Positions 46,072-55,215 of a stretch of 64,000 bases of DNA are shown here, one piece after another (the stretch's first letter is position 1; each line of letters opens with the position of its first letter). The DNA is from Saccharopolyspora ipomoeae (GTDB lineage Bacteria; Actinomycetota; Actinomycetes; Mycobacteriales; Pseudonocardiaceae), in the NCBI RefSeq assembly GCF_029952525.1, contig NZ_JASAOF010000014.1, forward strand, positions 1 to 64,000, read 5' to 3'. The notes beneath the pieces are model-generated. The model ran no database searches. It saw nothing but the letters and a program-made list of their open reading frames with translations, and was not told where the DNA came from. The translations under genes and the position numbers were made by a program.

Positions 46072-46144
46072 CCTGGGGGCCGTCTCTGACCTGGGGGCCG
46101 TCTCTGACCTGGGGCCGTCCCAGACCTGGGCGCCGTCCCTGACC
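46062..46144. repeat. 18-bp tandem repeat array across the lexA stop
   Basis: Units beginning CCGTCTCTGACCTGGGGG: copy 1 at 46062-46079, copy 2 at 46080-46097 (identical), copy 3 at 46098-46114 (one G shorter), copy 4 at 46115-46132 (diverged) and a partial copy 5 at 46133-46144. Copy 1 contains the lexA TGA, and each later copy repeats a TGA or its remnant. Confidence 0.92.
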
Positions 46145-46185
46145 GAAGACCGCCTCCGGACGAGGCCCTCCTGCGAACGAGGCGG

Positions 46186-47208
46186 TCAGGAGCGCCTGCG
46201 GCGCCAGCCCACCAGGTAGACCAGCAGGGCGGCGACGACTACGGCGAAGACCAGCGAGCGGCCGGTGGACATGCCGTCCTCCTCGGCCGCGGGCTGGGCC
46301 TGATCACCGTCGCCGGGTGCGGGGTTCGCCGCGGGCTCCTCGGACGGGTCCCCGTCCGCACCGGAAACGCGGCGGATCGGCTCGTTGCCCTCCGACCCCG
46401 ACAGCAGCCCGCCGCCGGGTTCCCAGGCGATGGCCTCGCCCTGCTCCTCGTTCGGCAGCGGGATGCGCACGGGTTCGCCGCGGAGCGCCTCGAGCACGTC
46501 GCCGTTCGGCGAGCGGTAGACGTAGGCCTCGGTGTAGGTGCGCAGCGCGACCAGCGTGCCGTCCGCGCTCACCGAACCGCCGGTGACCAGGACCGAGCCC
46601 ATCGACCCGTCCATCGGCCCGCCCGGCGTCCTGGTCGCGCGCAACGACACTGTGCCGACTCGTTCCATCGGGACGGTGGCGTCCGGGTCCAGCGGTTGCG
46701 CGGGCCGGTAGACGCCCGCCCAGCCGAGCGGTTCCTTGGTGACGACGTAGGGCACTCCCGCGCGATCCAGCAGGAGCGCTTCGGCGTCGTGCGGGCTGTC
46801 CGGGTACTGCATCCGGTACAGCGTCGAGCCGCCGCCCGCGGGCAGGACGTGCAGCGCGACGGTCTTGCGGTCGTGCCGGTTGTCGCCGGTGTCGGCGAGC
46901 CACACCGCGCCGTCGGGCGCCAGCGCCAGGTCCTCGACGTCGTAGGGGTTGGCCGTGCTGGTGCGCTGGGACACCACTTCGCAGGTCTGCGGGTTCAGCA
47001 GGAACACCTGCACCGAAGATCCCCCGTCACCGACGGCGTACCAGTGGTTCCCGTCGGAGGCCAGGCCCGACAGCTCGGAGAGCTCGGAGTCCTCGACCGT
47101 GCACACCTCGACCGGTCCCGGTTGGCCGTGCGCGGGCGTGCCGGTGACGATCACGCCCGCGGCGAGCAGCGCGGCCCCGGTCAGGCCGCCGGCTCGGTCA
47201 GGCCGCAC
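46186..47208 (-). CDS. Secreted, C-terminally anchored beta-propeller-like protein
   Basis: Protein of about 340 residues with an N-terminal signal peptide (hydrophobic core GAALLAAGVIVTG, then AHG), a large extracytoplasmic domain made of repeated strands (SGLASDGNHWYAVGDGG, ALAPDGAVWLADTGDN, AIAWEPGGGLLSGSEGNE), and a C-terminal proline/acid-rich linker before a transmembrane helix and basic tail (LVYLVGWRRRRS). The repeat spacing suggests an NHL- or esterase-like six-bladed propeller. No catalytic residue is evident. The GTG at 47208 overlaps the end of hflX by 11 bp, making it the last gene of the hflX operon. Rv2721c-like position. Role unknown. Confidence 0.82.
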   Translation of the reverse strand: MRPDRAGGLTGAALLAAGVIVTGTPAHGQPGPVEVCTVEDSELSELSGLASDGNHWYAVGDGGSSVQVFLLNPQTCEVVSQRTSTANPYDVEDLALAPDGAVWLADTGDNRHDRKTVALHVLPAGGGSTLYRMQYPDSPHDAEALLLDRAGVPYVVTKEPLGWAGVYRPAQPLDPDATVPMERVGTVSLRATRTPGGPMDGSMGSVLVTGGSVSADGTLVALRTYTEAYVYRSPNGDVLEALRGEPVRIPLPNEEQGEAIAWEPGGGLLSGSEGNEPIRRVSGADGDPSEEPAANPAPGDGDQAQPAAEEDGMSTGRSLVFAVVVAALLVYLVGWRRRRS

Positions 47209-48691
47209 CGTCGGCCGCGAACGGCTCGAGCAACGAGGCCAGGTCCGGCCGGACCTTGGCCTGGATGCGGGTGCCCTCCGGCGTGTGCTCCTCGACGACG
47301 ACCTCTCCGTCGCTGTGCAGCCGCGCCACCAGATCACCCCGCGTGTAGGGGATCAGGGCGTTGACGAACAGCTCCGGTCGGGGAAGCCGGTCGGCGATGA
47401 TCTCGCGAAGACCCTCGATGCCCTTGCCGCTGTGCGCGGAGACGAACACGGCCTCCGGGAGCAGGCGGCGCAGCTCGGCCATCCTGGTCGCGTCCACCGA
47501 GTCGATCTTGTTGACGACCAGCAGCTCCGGCGGCATCTCCGAGGCGTGCTCCTCGGAGATCTCGCTGAGCACCTCCCGCACCGCGGCGACCTGCTCGTGC
47601 GGCGACGACTCGGAGCCGTCGACCACGTGGACCAGCAGGTCGGCGCTGGCGACCTCCTCCAGGGTGGAGCGGAACGCCTCGACCAGCTGGTGCGGCAGGT
47701 GCCGGACGAACCCGACGGTGTCGGTGAGGGTGTGCGGCCTGCCATCCGGGGTGACCGCCTTGCGGGTGGTCGGGTCCAGGGTGGCGAACAGCGCGTCCTC
47801 GACCAGCACACCGGCGCCGGTCAGGGCGTTGAGCAGGCTGGACTTGCCGGCGTTGGTGTAACCGGCGATGGCCACGCCCGGGACCTCGTTGGACTCGCGG
47901 CGGCTGCGCTTGGTGCCGCGGACGGTCTTCATCGCCGCCAGTTCCTTGCGCAGCTTGCTGATGCGCTTGTGCACGCTCCGGCGGTCGGTCTCCAGCTTGG
48001 TCTCACCGGGACCGCGGGTGCCCACGCCGCCGTTGGCGCCCGCCCGGCCACCGGCCTGACGGGACATCGTTTCACCCCAACCGCGCAGGCGCGGCAGGAA
48101 GTACTGCAGCTGAGCGAGCTCGACCTGCGCCTTGCCCTCCTTGGAACGGGCGTGCTGCGCGAAGATGTCGAGGATCAGCGCGGTTCGGTCGACGACCTTG
48201 ACCTTGAGCTTCTCCTCCAGCTGCCGCAGCTGGCCGGGCGAGAGCTCGCCGTCGCAGATGACCGTGTCGGCGCCGTTGGAGGCGACCAGGTCGCGCAGCT
48301 CGCGGACCTTGCCCGAGCCGATGTAGGTGCCCGGGTCGGGCCGGTCGCGGCGCTGGATGATGCCGTCGAGCACCTCCGAGCCCGCGGTCTCGGCGAGGCG
48401 CGCGAGCTCGGTCAGCGAGGCGTCGGCGTGCTCGGCGTCGCCTTCGGTCCACACGCCCACCAGCACGACGCGCTCCAGGCGCAGCCGCCGGTACTCGACC
48501 TCGGTGATGTCCTCGAGCTCGGTGGACAGGCCCGAGATCCGCCGGAGGGACGCGCGTTCCTCCAGCTCCATCTCGCCGGTGGACGGCTCGTCCCCGTCGA
48601 GGATCGGTTCGAATTCGTCGACGTCGGCCACGTCCGGCTCCAACGCCGAGTCCTGGTCGAGCTCTGGGGATGCGGTCAAGGAATCTCTCAT
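47198..48691 (-). CDS. hflX: GTPase HflX
   Basis: Ribosome-associated GTPase of about 497 residues that rescues or splits stalled or hibernating ribosomes under stress. The N-terminal HflX domain has GSGKVRELRDLV and the glycine-rich linker GANGGVGTRGPGETKLETD. The G domain has GYTNAGKSSLLNAL (G1), the DTVGFVRHLPHQLVEAF switch II block and VVNKID (G4). The first 60 residues are acidic and probably disordered. The ATG at 48691 is chosen; another at 48724 is possible. It lies downstream of dapF in a conserved order (miaA-dapF-hflX). Confidence 0.94.
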   Translation of the reverse strand: MRDSLTASPELDQDSALEPDVADVDEFEPILDGDEPSTGEMELEERASLRRISGLSTELEDITEVEYRRLRLERVVLVGVWTEGDAEHADASLTELARLAETAGSEVLDGIIQRRDRPDPGTYIGSGKVRELRDLVASNGADTVICDGELSPGQLRQLEEKLKVKVVDRTALILDIFAQHARSKEGKAQVELAQLQYFLPRLRGWGETMSRQAGGRAGANGGVGTRGPGETKLETDRRSVHKRISKLRKELAAMKTVRGTKRSRRESNEVPGVAIAGYTNAGKSSLLNALTGAGVLVEDALFATLDPTTRKAVTPDGRPHTLTDTVGFVRHLPHQLVEAFRSTLEEVASADLLVHVVDGSESSPHEQVAAVREVLSEISEEHASEMPPELLVVNKIDSVDATRMAELRRLLPEAVFVSAHSGKGIEGLREIIADRLPRPELFVNALIPYTRGDLVARLHSDGEVVVEEHTPEGTRIQAKVRPDLASLLEPFAADGAA

Positions 48692-48803
48692 CTCAGGGTC
48701 ATTGTCCCACGCTGCGCGACCCATTTTCCCGCACAGCGCTCGCAGGCGCCCGATCGCGCACCGCCGAAACCGGCGTTGACCTGCGCTTTCGGGAAGTCTC
48801 TCG

Positions 48804-49646
48804 TCACGGGTTCTGCCACCAACCGGCGTCGAGCCGTCCCCCGCCGACGAGCACGGCCGGTCCGGTCAGGGTCGAGCCGCTGGCGGTGACCTCCACCTCG
48901 ACGGTGCCGCCGGGGATGTGCACGGTCCGGTGCCCGGTGGTCTGACCTGCGGCGTGCAGCGCGGCGGCGGTCGCGGCGACCGTGCCGGTGCCGCAGGAGC
49001 GGGTCTCGCCCACGCCGCGCTCGTGCACCCGCATGCGCACCTCGTCGCCGCCCAGCGGCCGGACGAACTCGACGTTCACGCCGTCCGGGAACAGGTGCGC
49101 GTCGTGCGGCGGGGCGGTGTCGAGGTTCAGGGCGTCGAGGTCGTGGTCGCCGACGCAGACCAGGTGGGGGTTGCCGACGTCGACCGCGACCCCGGAGAAG
49201 ACCTGGCCGGTCACGGCCGTGGTGGACTCGCCGAAGATCTTGGCCTGCCCCATCTCCACGGTCACCCGGCCGTCGTCGTGGGTGCGCACCGGACGGATGC
49301 CCGCGCGAGTGCCGACCGGCAGGTCACCGGCCTGCGCGAGGCCGGACTCGACCAGGTAGCGGGCGAAGACCCGCACGCCGTTGCCGCACATCTCGGCGAT
49401 GGAGCCGTCGGCGTTGCGGTAGTCCATGAACCACACGTCGCCGGGGACGTCGGCGGGAGCGTCGGGCAGGTTGGCCGCTCGGATCACGCGCAGCACGCCG
49501 TCAGCGCCCAGGCCGCGCTGCCTGTCGCACAGCGCGCGCACCCGGTCCTCGGTGAGCTCCAGCTCACCGTCCGGGTCGGGGAGGATGACGAAGTCGTTCT
49601 GGGTCCCGTGGCCCTTGATGTACTCGGGTCCTGCGAAGGCGTGCAC
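48804..49646 (-). CDS. dapF: Diaminopimelate epimerase
   Basis: PLP-independent epimerase of 280 residues converting LL- to meso-diaminopimelate for lysine and peptidoglycan cross-links. The two catalytic cysteines are C87 (AEMCGNGVRVFARY) and C218 (ETRSCGTGTVA), each in its signature loop, with substrate-binding GTQNDFV at 14-20. Two-fold pseudosymmetric fold and normal length. The GTG start at 49646 lies 9 bp after the miaA stop, so the two are co-transcribed. Confidence 0.96.
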   Translation of the reverse strand: MHAFAGPEYIKGHGTQNDFVILPDPDGELELTEDRVRALCDRQRGLGADGVLRVIRAANLPDAPADVPGDVWFMDYRNADGSIAEMCGNGVRVFARYLVESGLAQAGDLPVGTRAGIRPVRTHDDGRVTVEMGQAKIFGESTTAVTGQVFSGVAVDVGNPHLVCVGDHDLDALNLDTAPPHDAHLFPDGVNVEFVRPLGGDEVRMRVHERGVGETRSCGTGTVAATAAALHAAGQTTGHRTVHIPGGTVEVEVTASGSTLTGPAVLVGGGRLDAGWWQNP

Positions 49647-49655
49647 GTCGCCAGT

Positions 49656-50567
49656 CTACGGATTCACCAGGGCCAGGACATCGTCGGCAAGCGAGGCGTC
49701 GGCGGCGTCGAACCAGCGGATGCGTTCGTCGCGGCGGAACCAGGAGCGCTGCCGTCGCACGAAGCGACGGGTCAGCCGCGCGGTCTCGGCGGCCGCGGCG
49801 GTCATGTCGCCCGCCCCGTCGAACTCGGCGAGCACCTGCTGGTAACCCAGGGCCCGGCTGGCGGTGCGGCCGTGCCGGAGCCCCTGTTCTTCCAGGTGGC
49901 GCACCTCGTCGGCCAGGCCCGCGTCGAACATGCGGGTCACGCGCTCGTCGACGCGGTCGTCGAGGTCCTCGGCCGGGCGGTCCAGGCCGATCAGGACGGT
50001 GCCGTAGCGGGCGGGCCCGGGCGTGGGCAGGTTCGCCGAGAACGGCTCGCCGGTGATCTCGATGACCTCCAGCGCCCGCACGATGCGCCGCCCGTTGCTG
50101 GTCAGGATGGCCGTCGCCGCTGCCGGATCGAGCTCGGCGAGCCTGCGGTGCAGCGCGACCGGGCCGAGCCGGGCCAGCTCGTCCTCGTACTTCTGCCGCA
50201 CCTGGGGGTCGGTCCCCGGGAAGGTCAGGTCGTCGACGACCGCCTGCACGTAGAGCCCGGAACCGCCGACGAGGATCGGAGTGCGGCCGCGGGCGAGGAC
50301 GTCCTCCACGTCGGCGCGGGCGGCGCGCTGGTAGGCCGCCACGGAGGCGGTCTCGGTGACGTCGAGGACGTCGAGCTGGTGGTGCGGGATGCCGCGTCGC
50401 TCGTCCGGGGTGAGCTTGGCGGTGCCGATGTCCATGCCTCGGTAGAGCTGCATGGCGTCGGCGTTGATCACCTCGCCGTCGAGGCGTTCGGCGAGCGCTA
50501 CGGCCAGGTCGGACTTGCCGGTCGCGGTGGGCCCGACGACGGCGACGGGGTGCGGGAGCGGGGACAC
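49656..50567 (-). CDS. miaA: tRNA dimethylallyltransferase
   Basis: Enzyme of 303 residues that adds dimethylallyl to adenosine-37 of tRNAs reading UNN codons (i6A). P-loop [11 protein letters not shown] (12-22), the [15 protein letters not shown] block binding diphosphate, and the [18 protein letters not shown] segment are all standard. The second step (ms2i6A) is done by miaB, present at 53480. Located 29 bp after the LigB-like gene and 9 bp before dapF. GTG start at 50567. Confidence 0.96.
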   Translation of the reverse strand: MSPLPHPVAVVGPTATGKSDLAVALAERLDGEVINADAMQLYRGMDIGTAKLTPDERRGIPHHQLDVLDVTETASVAAYQRAARADVEDVLARGRTPILVGGSGLYVQAVVDDLTFPGTDPQVRQKYEDELARLGPVALHRRLAELDPAAATAILTSNGRRIVRALEVIEITGEPFSANLPTPGPARYGTVLIGLDRPAEDLDDRVDERVTRMFDAGLADEVRHLEEQGLRHGRTASRALGYQQVLAEFDGAGDMTAAAAETARLTRRFVRRQRSWFRRDERIRWFDAADASLADDVLALVNP

Positions 50568-50596
50568 ACCAGAACCTTAAGAGCTCGCCCGGCGCT

Positions 50597-51307
50597 TCAG
50601 TCGTCCCTGGTCCAGGTGGCGACGTCGTAGGTCACCCCGAACGGGGTGCCCGAGTAGAGCAGCTCACCCCTCCAGGTGCCCTCGGCGACCACTCCCGGTA
50701 GCACCTGCAGGGCCTCGCGGGACACCCCGACCTCGGCGCACAGCGCGGGATCCAGCTCCATCAGGGCCTCGGCGTCGACCCGGGCCAGGGCGGTGGCCAG
50801 CAGCTCGTCCAGCGGCCGGGCGCGGTGGTCGGGCCGGTGCGGGGAGCGCTCGTCCGAGCGGTTGCTGCCCTCGGCCAGGACCAGCAGCGCGGTGTCCGAT
50901 CCGGCGAGCTCCGCACCCAGGTCGCGGCACTGCTCGGCCGGGGTGCCGGGCGCCAGCAGCCGCACGTCGACGGTCCGGGCGCCCGCCTGCTCGCGCAGCA
51001 GCCCGGCGATGAGGGCGGGCAACGGCAGCTCCGTTAGCGGTTCGGCCGCATCACCGAGCGATGGGTCGCCGAGCGAGACGCGCACGTCCCGGCCGTAGCC
51101 GGCGAAGGTGCCCGAGGTGGTCGAACTGAATCGGATCGGGCCGGAGGGATCTACGCCAACGGCCACCCATTCGGCGCTCGAATCCGCCAGACTGGACACG
51201 GCGCGCAAACAGGCGCCTCGCAACCGCTCGGTTTCGGCATCGGCCCGCACGGTCAGGGCGGGAACCAGCAGCGGCGGGTGCGGCACGACGGCGACTCGGG
51301 TGATCAC
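50597..51307 (-). CDS. LigB-like (class III extradiol dioxygenase fold) protein
   Basis: Protein of 236 residues of the actinobacterial Rv2728c group placed in the class III extradiol ring-cleavage superfamily. The N-terminal VAVVPHPPLLVPAL contains a histidine at the position of an iron ligand. Other likely ligands are not clear, so enzymatic activity is doubtful. It has no signal peptide. The GTG at 51307 (VITRVAVVPHPPLL) begins the recognisable fold. First gene of the minus-strand operon with miaA, dapF, hflX and the propeller gene. Confidence 0.82.
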   Translation of the reverse strand: MITRVAVVPHPPLLVPALTVRADAETERLRGACLRAVSSLADSSAEWVAVGVDPSGPIRFSSTTSGTFAGYGRDVRVSLGDPSLGDAAEPLTELPLPALIAGLLREQAGARTVDVRLLAPGTPAEQCRDLGAELAGSDTALLVLAEGSNRSDERSPHRPDHRARPLDELLATALARVDAEALMELDPALCAEVGVSREALQVLPGVVAEGTWRGELLYSGTPFGVTYDVATWTRDD

Positions 51308-51639
51308 ATCCGTGCACGTTAAGAGGTCACGGTCGACTTGGTTGGAGCGGGTGACCGCGGAGCGCGGCGGTGCGGACCGGTGCGAGGCATCGGCACCCTG
51401 CTCGCTGCCGCTGGACGGGCCTCCGATGACAATGAAGCCGTGCAGGTCATGGCGTCGCGAGGTTTCGGCCGGGCACCGATTCGGACGTGGAGTACCGGAT
51501 CGGCTGCTGACCTGTTTGAATGCGCCAGCGGAAGCCGGACCATCCGACGGTTCGGGCTGACGCTTGCTGGGCCCCGTCGATGCGGGGCGCCCGTGCCGGA
51601 CACGGGCATCGGAGCGGGCACGCAAGGAGGAAGCCGGCC
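51308..51639. other. Divergent intergenic region before the DUF349 gene
   Basis: About 330 bp between divergent genes. No supportable coding region or RNA gene. It must contain two promoters; I found no clear -35/-10 pair. A TAACGT hexamer about 10 bp before the minus-strand gene and a GGGCCCC/GGGGCGCCC dyad near 51569 are the only notable elements. Confidence 0.4.
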
Positions 51640-52965
51640 ATGACGCACCAGGACACGACCCCCGAGTCGGTCGCCAGCAAGGCGGTCGCGGACTCGACCA
51701 GCAGCAACACCGGGTCACCCGCGGTCGCGCCCGCAGTACCGAAAGCCTCCTCGGACCCGTCCAAGTGGGGTCGGGTCGACGCCGACGGGACGGTGTACGT
51801 GAGCACCTCCGACGGCGAGCGGGCGATCGGTTCGTGGCAAGCCGGTGATGCGGCCGAAGGCCTGGCCCTCTACGCCCGCAAGTTCGACGACATGGTCACC
51901 GAGGTCGAGCTGCTCGAAACCCGGCTGGGCACCCACGCCGGGGAGCCGAAGCACACCCTGACCAGCGCCAAGCACCTCCAGGAGGCGCTGCCCGAGGCGG
52001 CCGTGATCGGTGATCTCGGCGCGCTGGCCGCCCGCCTCGAGCACCTGGTGGCCCGGGCCGAGGAGGCCGTCGAGGGCGCCAAGCACGAGAAGGAGCGCGC
52101 CCGCGCGGACGCCATCGCCCGCAAGGAGGCGCTGGTCGCCGAGGCCGAGGAGATCGCGCACGAGTCGACGCACTGGAAGTCGGCGGGCGACCGGCTGCGG
52201 CAGATCCTCGAGGAGTGGAAGAAGGTCCGCGGCGTCGACCGCAAGACCGACGAGCAGCTGTGGCGGCGGTTCTCCAAGGCCCGCGACGCCTTCAGCCGCC
52301 GTCGCGGCTCGCACTTCGCCGAGCTGGACCGCCAGCGCGCGGCCTCGAAGGTCCACAAGCAGGAGCTGGTCGAGGAGGCCGAGTCGCTGACCGAGTCCAG
52401 CGACTGGGGCGAGACGGCGAACCGCTACAAGCAGCTGATGCAGGAGTGGAAGGCCGCCGGGCGGGCTCCCAAGGACACCGACGAGCAGCTGTGGCAGCGC
52501 TTCCGCGCCGCCCAGGACCGGTTCTTCAGCCGCCGTTCTGCGGCGTTCTCCGAGCGCGACGCCGAGTACGCCGCCAACGCGAAGCTGAAGGAGGAGCTGC
52601 TGGTCGAGGCCGAGCAGATCGATCCGTCGGCCGATCTGAAGACGGCGCAGTCGCAGCTGCAGCGGTTGCAGGAGCGCTGGGACGAGATCGGCAAGGTCCC
52701 GCGCGAGCGGATGCGCGAGCTGGAGGGTCGGCTGCGCGCGGTGGCCGACAAGGTCCACGAGGCCGCCGACGCCCAGTGGCGCCGGACCGACCCGGAGGCC
52801 CAGGCCCGCGTCGACCAGTTCCGCGGCCGCGTCGAGCAGTTCGAGGCGCAGGCGGAGAAGGCCCGGGCCGCCGGTGACGAGCGCCGCGCCAAGAAGGCCG
52901 ACGAGCAGGCCGCGCAGTGGCGCGAGTGGCTGCGCGCAGCGGAGCAGGCCATCGCCAGCCGCTGA
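51640..52965 (+). CDS. DUF349 domain-containing coiled-coil protein
   Basis: Protein of 441 residues. A short Ser/Thr/Pro-rich N-terminus (1-40) and a small domain (WGRVDADGTVYVSTSDGERA) precede three DUF349 repeats (about 165-235, 245-310 and 320-395). Each repeat carries the W-K-x-G or W-x-IG and DEQLWxRF motifs (TDEQLWRRFSKARDAF, TDEQLWQRFRAAQDRF). The whole is helical and coiled-coil. In other bacteria DUF349 proteins are cytoplasmic, and no firm function is known. It is the Rv2731-type gene. The ATG follows AAGGAGG. It is closed by a strong 19-bp hairpin. Confidence 0.9.
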   Translation: MTHQDTTPESVASKAVADSTSSNTGSPAVAPAVPKASSDPSKWGRVDADGTVYVSTSDGERAIGSWQAGDAAEGLALYARKFDDMVTEVELLETRLGTHAGEPKHTLTSAKHLQEALPEAAVIGDLGALAARLEHLVARAEEAVEGAKHEKERARADAIARKEALVAEAEEIAHESTHWKSAGDRLRQILEEWKKVRGVDRKTDEQLWRRFSKARDAFSRRRGSHFAELDRQRAASKVHKQELVEEAESLTESSDWGETANRYKQLMQEWKAAGRAPKDTDEQLWQRFRAAQDRFFSRRSAAFSERDAEYAANAKLKEELLVEAEQIDPSADLKTAQSQLQRLQERWDEIGKVPRERMRELEGRLRAVADKVHEAADAQWRRTDPEAQARVDQFRGRVEQFEAQAEKARAAGDERRAKKADEQAAQWREWLRAAEQAIASR

Positions 52966-52972
52966 GCCGGAA

Positions 52973-53016
52973 CGCGAAGAAGCCCCGCACCCGTTCCGGT
53001 GCGGGGCTTCTTCGCG
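52973..53016. terminator. Terminator after the DUF349 gene
   Basis: Perfect 19-bp stem CGCGAAGAAGCCCCGCACC / GGTGCGGGGCTTCTTCGCG with a 6-nt loop, 7 bp after the stop codon and between convergent genes; the descending arm contains CTTCTTC. Confidence 0.95.
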
Positions 53017-53039
53017 AGCGGTCGCAATCGCGGGACCGG

Positions 53040-53486
53040 TCAGTCGCGGGACCAGACGATGCGCATCCACTGGATCGCCAGGATCAGCATGCACGCCACG
53101 GCGAGGAGGAGGCCGACGCCCGGCCCCCCGGTGCCGCTCGTCTGCCGCGACCAGATCGCGATCATGCCTTCGAAGGTGACTACGAGTCCGGCGAGACCGG
53201 CCACGAACGCCGCTCCCCAGAATCGGGTGATCAGCGCCAGCGCGCCGAAGCCGAGCCCGATGATGGTGGCGTTGATCGCGAACAGCCGCGGCAGCAGGCC
53301 CACCTTCAGGTCCGGGTCGGCCTGCCCGGCCAGCACCTGCCAGCCCGCGCTGTCACCGGCCCACGGCAGCAGCGCGCTCACCACGAGCACCAGCATCACC
53401 GTGGCGATGACCAGCGCCTTGGAGCCGGGGTCGAAGCGCCGCAGCACCGCGATGCGGGGTTTGACGTCCTGTTCCTCGCTCAACAC
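53040..53486 (-). CDS. Conserved four-helix membrane protein (Rv2732c-type)
   Basis: Protein of 148 residues with a cytoplasmic N-terminus ([17 protein letters not shown]) and four transmembrane segments (about 25-45, 63-85, 88-108 and 118-140), ending [11 protein letters not shown]. Found next to miaB in many actinobacteria; function unknown. The GTG at 53486 has AGGG at 6-nt spacing and overlaps the miaB stop by 7 bp, so the two are coupled. An ATG two codons earlier is also possible. Confidence 0.85.
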   Translation of the reverse strand: MLSEEQDVKPRIAVLRRFDPGSKALVIATVMLVLVVSALLPWAGDSAGWQVLAGQADPDLKVGLLPRLFAINATIIGLGFGALALITRFWGAAFVAGLAGLVVTFEGMIAIWSRQTSGTGGPGVGLLLAVACMLILAIQWMRIVWSRD

Positions 53487-54964
53487 GCACATCCCTGCTG
53501 CGCCGCCGGCTGCGGGGCCGGGGCGCCGATGGAGGGCAGCCCGAGGCTGACCCCGGAGGTCTTGGGTCGCACGCCTTCCTCCCAGTGGTCGCCGGCGCGG
53601 GTCCGGCGGTGGCCGGTGATCTCGGTGTCGGCGACCAGGTGGTGCGGGGCGGCGCGGGTGATCGTGGTCCGCACGAGATCGCCGGGGCGGATCTCGCCGT
53701 CGAGCGCGCCGGTGGGCGTGAAGTGCACCAGGCGGCCGTCGCGGGCGCGGCCGCTGAGCCGGTGGGTCTCGGCGTCCTTGCGCCCCTCCCCCTCGGCGAC
53801 CAGCAGCTCGACCTCGCGGCCGACGATCTTCTTGTTCTCCTCCCAGGAGATCTCGTTCTGCAGCGCGACCAGCCGGTCGTAGCGCTGCTGGACGACCTCC
53901 TTGGGCAGCTGGTCGGGCATGTCCGCGGCGGGCGTGCCCGGGCGCTTGGAGTACTGGAAGGTGAAGGCGCTGGAGAACCGGGCGCGGCGCACGACCTCCA
54001 TCGTGGCCTCGAAGTCCTCCTCGGTCTCCCCCGGGAACCCGACGATGATGTCGGTGGTGATGGCCGCGTCCGGCATGGCCCGGCGGACCTTGCCGACGAT
54101 GTCGAGGAAGCGCTCGCTGCGGTAGGAGCGGCGCATCGCCTTGAGGACCCGGTCCGAACCGGACTGCAGCGGCATGTGCAGCTGCGGGCAGACGTTGGGC
54201 GTCTCGGCCATCGCCTCGATGACGTCGTCGGTGAAGTCGCGCGGGTGCGGCGAGGTGAAGCGGACCCGCTCCAGGCCCTCGATCTGGCCGCAGGAGCGCA
54301 GCAGCTTGCCGAAGGCGAAGCGGTCGCCGAACTCCACGCCGTAGGCGTTGACGTTCTGGCCCAGCAGGGTCACCTCGAGCACGCCCTCGGAGACCAGCGC
54401 TTCGACCTCGGAGAGGATCTCGCCGGGGCGGCGGTCCTTCTCCTTGCCGCGCAGCGACGGCACGATGCAGAAGGTGCAGGTGTTGTTGCAGCCCACCGAC
54501 ACCGAGACCCAGCCGGAGTAGGCGGAGTCGCGGCGCGCCGGGAGCGTGGACGGGAAGACGTCCAGCGACTCCAGGATCTCGACCTCGGCCTCCTGGTTGT
54601 GCCGCGCGCGCTCCAGCAGCGTCGGCAGCGAGCCGAGGTTGTGGGTGCCGAAGACGACGTCGACCCAGGGCGCCTTCTTGACGATGGTGTCGCGGTCCTT
54701 CTGCGCGAGGCAGCCACCGACGGCGATCTGCATGTTCGGGTTGACGTCCTTCTGCGGACGCATGTGGCCGAGCGTGCCGTAGAGCCGGTTGTCGGCGTTC
54801 TCGCGCACCGCGCAGGTGTTGAACACGACCACGTCGGCGGGCATCTCCCCGCCACCGGCGGCCCGCACGTATCCGGCGTCCTCCAGCATGCCCGCGAGCC
54901 GCTCGGAGTCGTGCACGTTCATCTGACAGCCGAAAGTGCGGATCTCGTACGTCTTCGTGCTCAC
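53480..54964 (-). CDS. miaB: tRNA-2-methylthio-N6-dimethylallyladenosine synthase
   Basis: Radical-SAM methylthiotransferase of 494 residues that converts i6A37 to ms2i6A37 in tRNA, acting after MiaA. The N-terminal UPF0004 cluster uses C13, C51 and C85 ([20 protein letters not shown]). The radical-SAM motif CNNTCTFC has C159, C163 and C166. A C-terminal TRAM domain (about 385-450; [11 protein letters not shown]) binds RNA, followed by a 40-residue tail rich in Pro/Ala/Gln. The GTG start ([16 protein letters not shown]) fits the family. Divergent from the glu operon. Confidence 0.96.
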   Translation of the reverse strand: MSTKTYEIRTFGCQMNVHDSERLAGMLEDAGYVRAAGGGEMPADVVVFNTCAVRENADNRLYGTLGHMRPQKDVNPNMQIAVGGCLAQKDRDTIVKKAPWVDVVFGTHNLGSLPTLLERARHNQEAEVEILESLDVFPSTLPARRDSAYSGWVSVSVGCNNTCTFCIVPSLRGKEKDRRPGEILSEVEALVSEGVLEVTLLGQNVNAYGVEFGDRFAFGKLLRSCGQIEGLERVRFTSPHPRDFTDDVIEAMAETPNVCPQLHMPLQSGSDRVLKAMRRSYRSERFLDIVGKVRRAMPDAAITTDIIVGFPGETEEDFEATMEVVRRARFSSAFTFQYSKRPGTPAADMPDQLPKEVVQQRYDRLVALQNEISWEENKKIVGREVELLVAEGEGRKDAETHRLSGRARDGRLVHFTPTGALDGEIRPGDLVRTTITRAAPHHLVADTEITGHRRTRAGDHWEEGVRPKTSGVSLGLPSIGAPAPQPAAQQGCAC

Positions 54965-55143
54965 CGTTCCACGGTAGCGCCTGGTCAGATCGCCGATTCA
55001 CCCGCCCGGACCGATGATGGGGCGGTGCCGGACCACACCGGGCAACTACGGAGCGCAACAGGGGTGCACGGGTTAAGCCCTTACGCGGATGAGGACAACC
55101 GCATTGCGTAACTGAGTTGAAACAACGTATCGATCCCAACCAC

Positions 55144-55173
55144 TGGACTCCGGCTGCGCGACAGGCTTAAGTT
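55144..55173 (+). promoter_or_regulatory. Candidate gluABCD promoter
   Basis: TGGACT (-35, 55144-55149), 18-nt spacer, TAAGTT (-10, 55168-55173), 42 bp before the gluA ATG. The flanking 250-bp miaB-gluA gap is comparatively A+T-rich. Confidence 0.45.
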
Positions 55174-55215
55174 TCCGCCAACGAAATCCACAAACGACGC
55201 ATTCGGGAGCACTGA

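Noticed and set aside
46062..46144. CRISPR array
   Set aside because: Units are directly adjacent 18-mers without spacers and no cas genes are present; the same applies to the 23-bp array at 61906.
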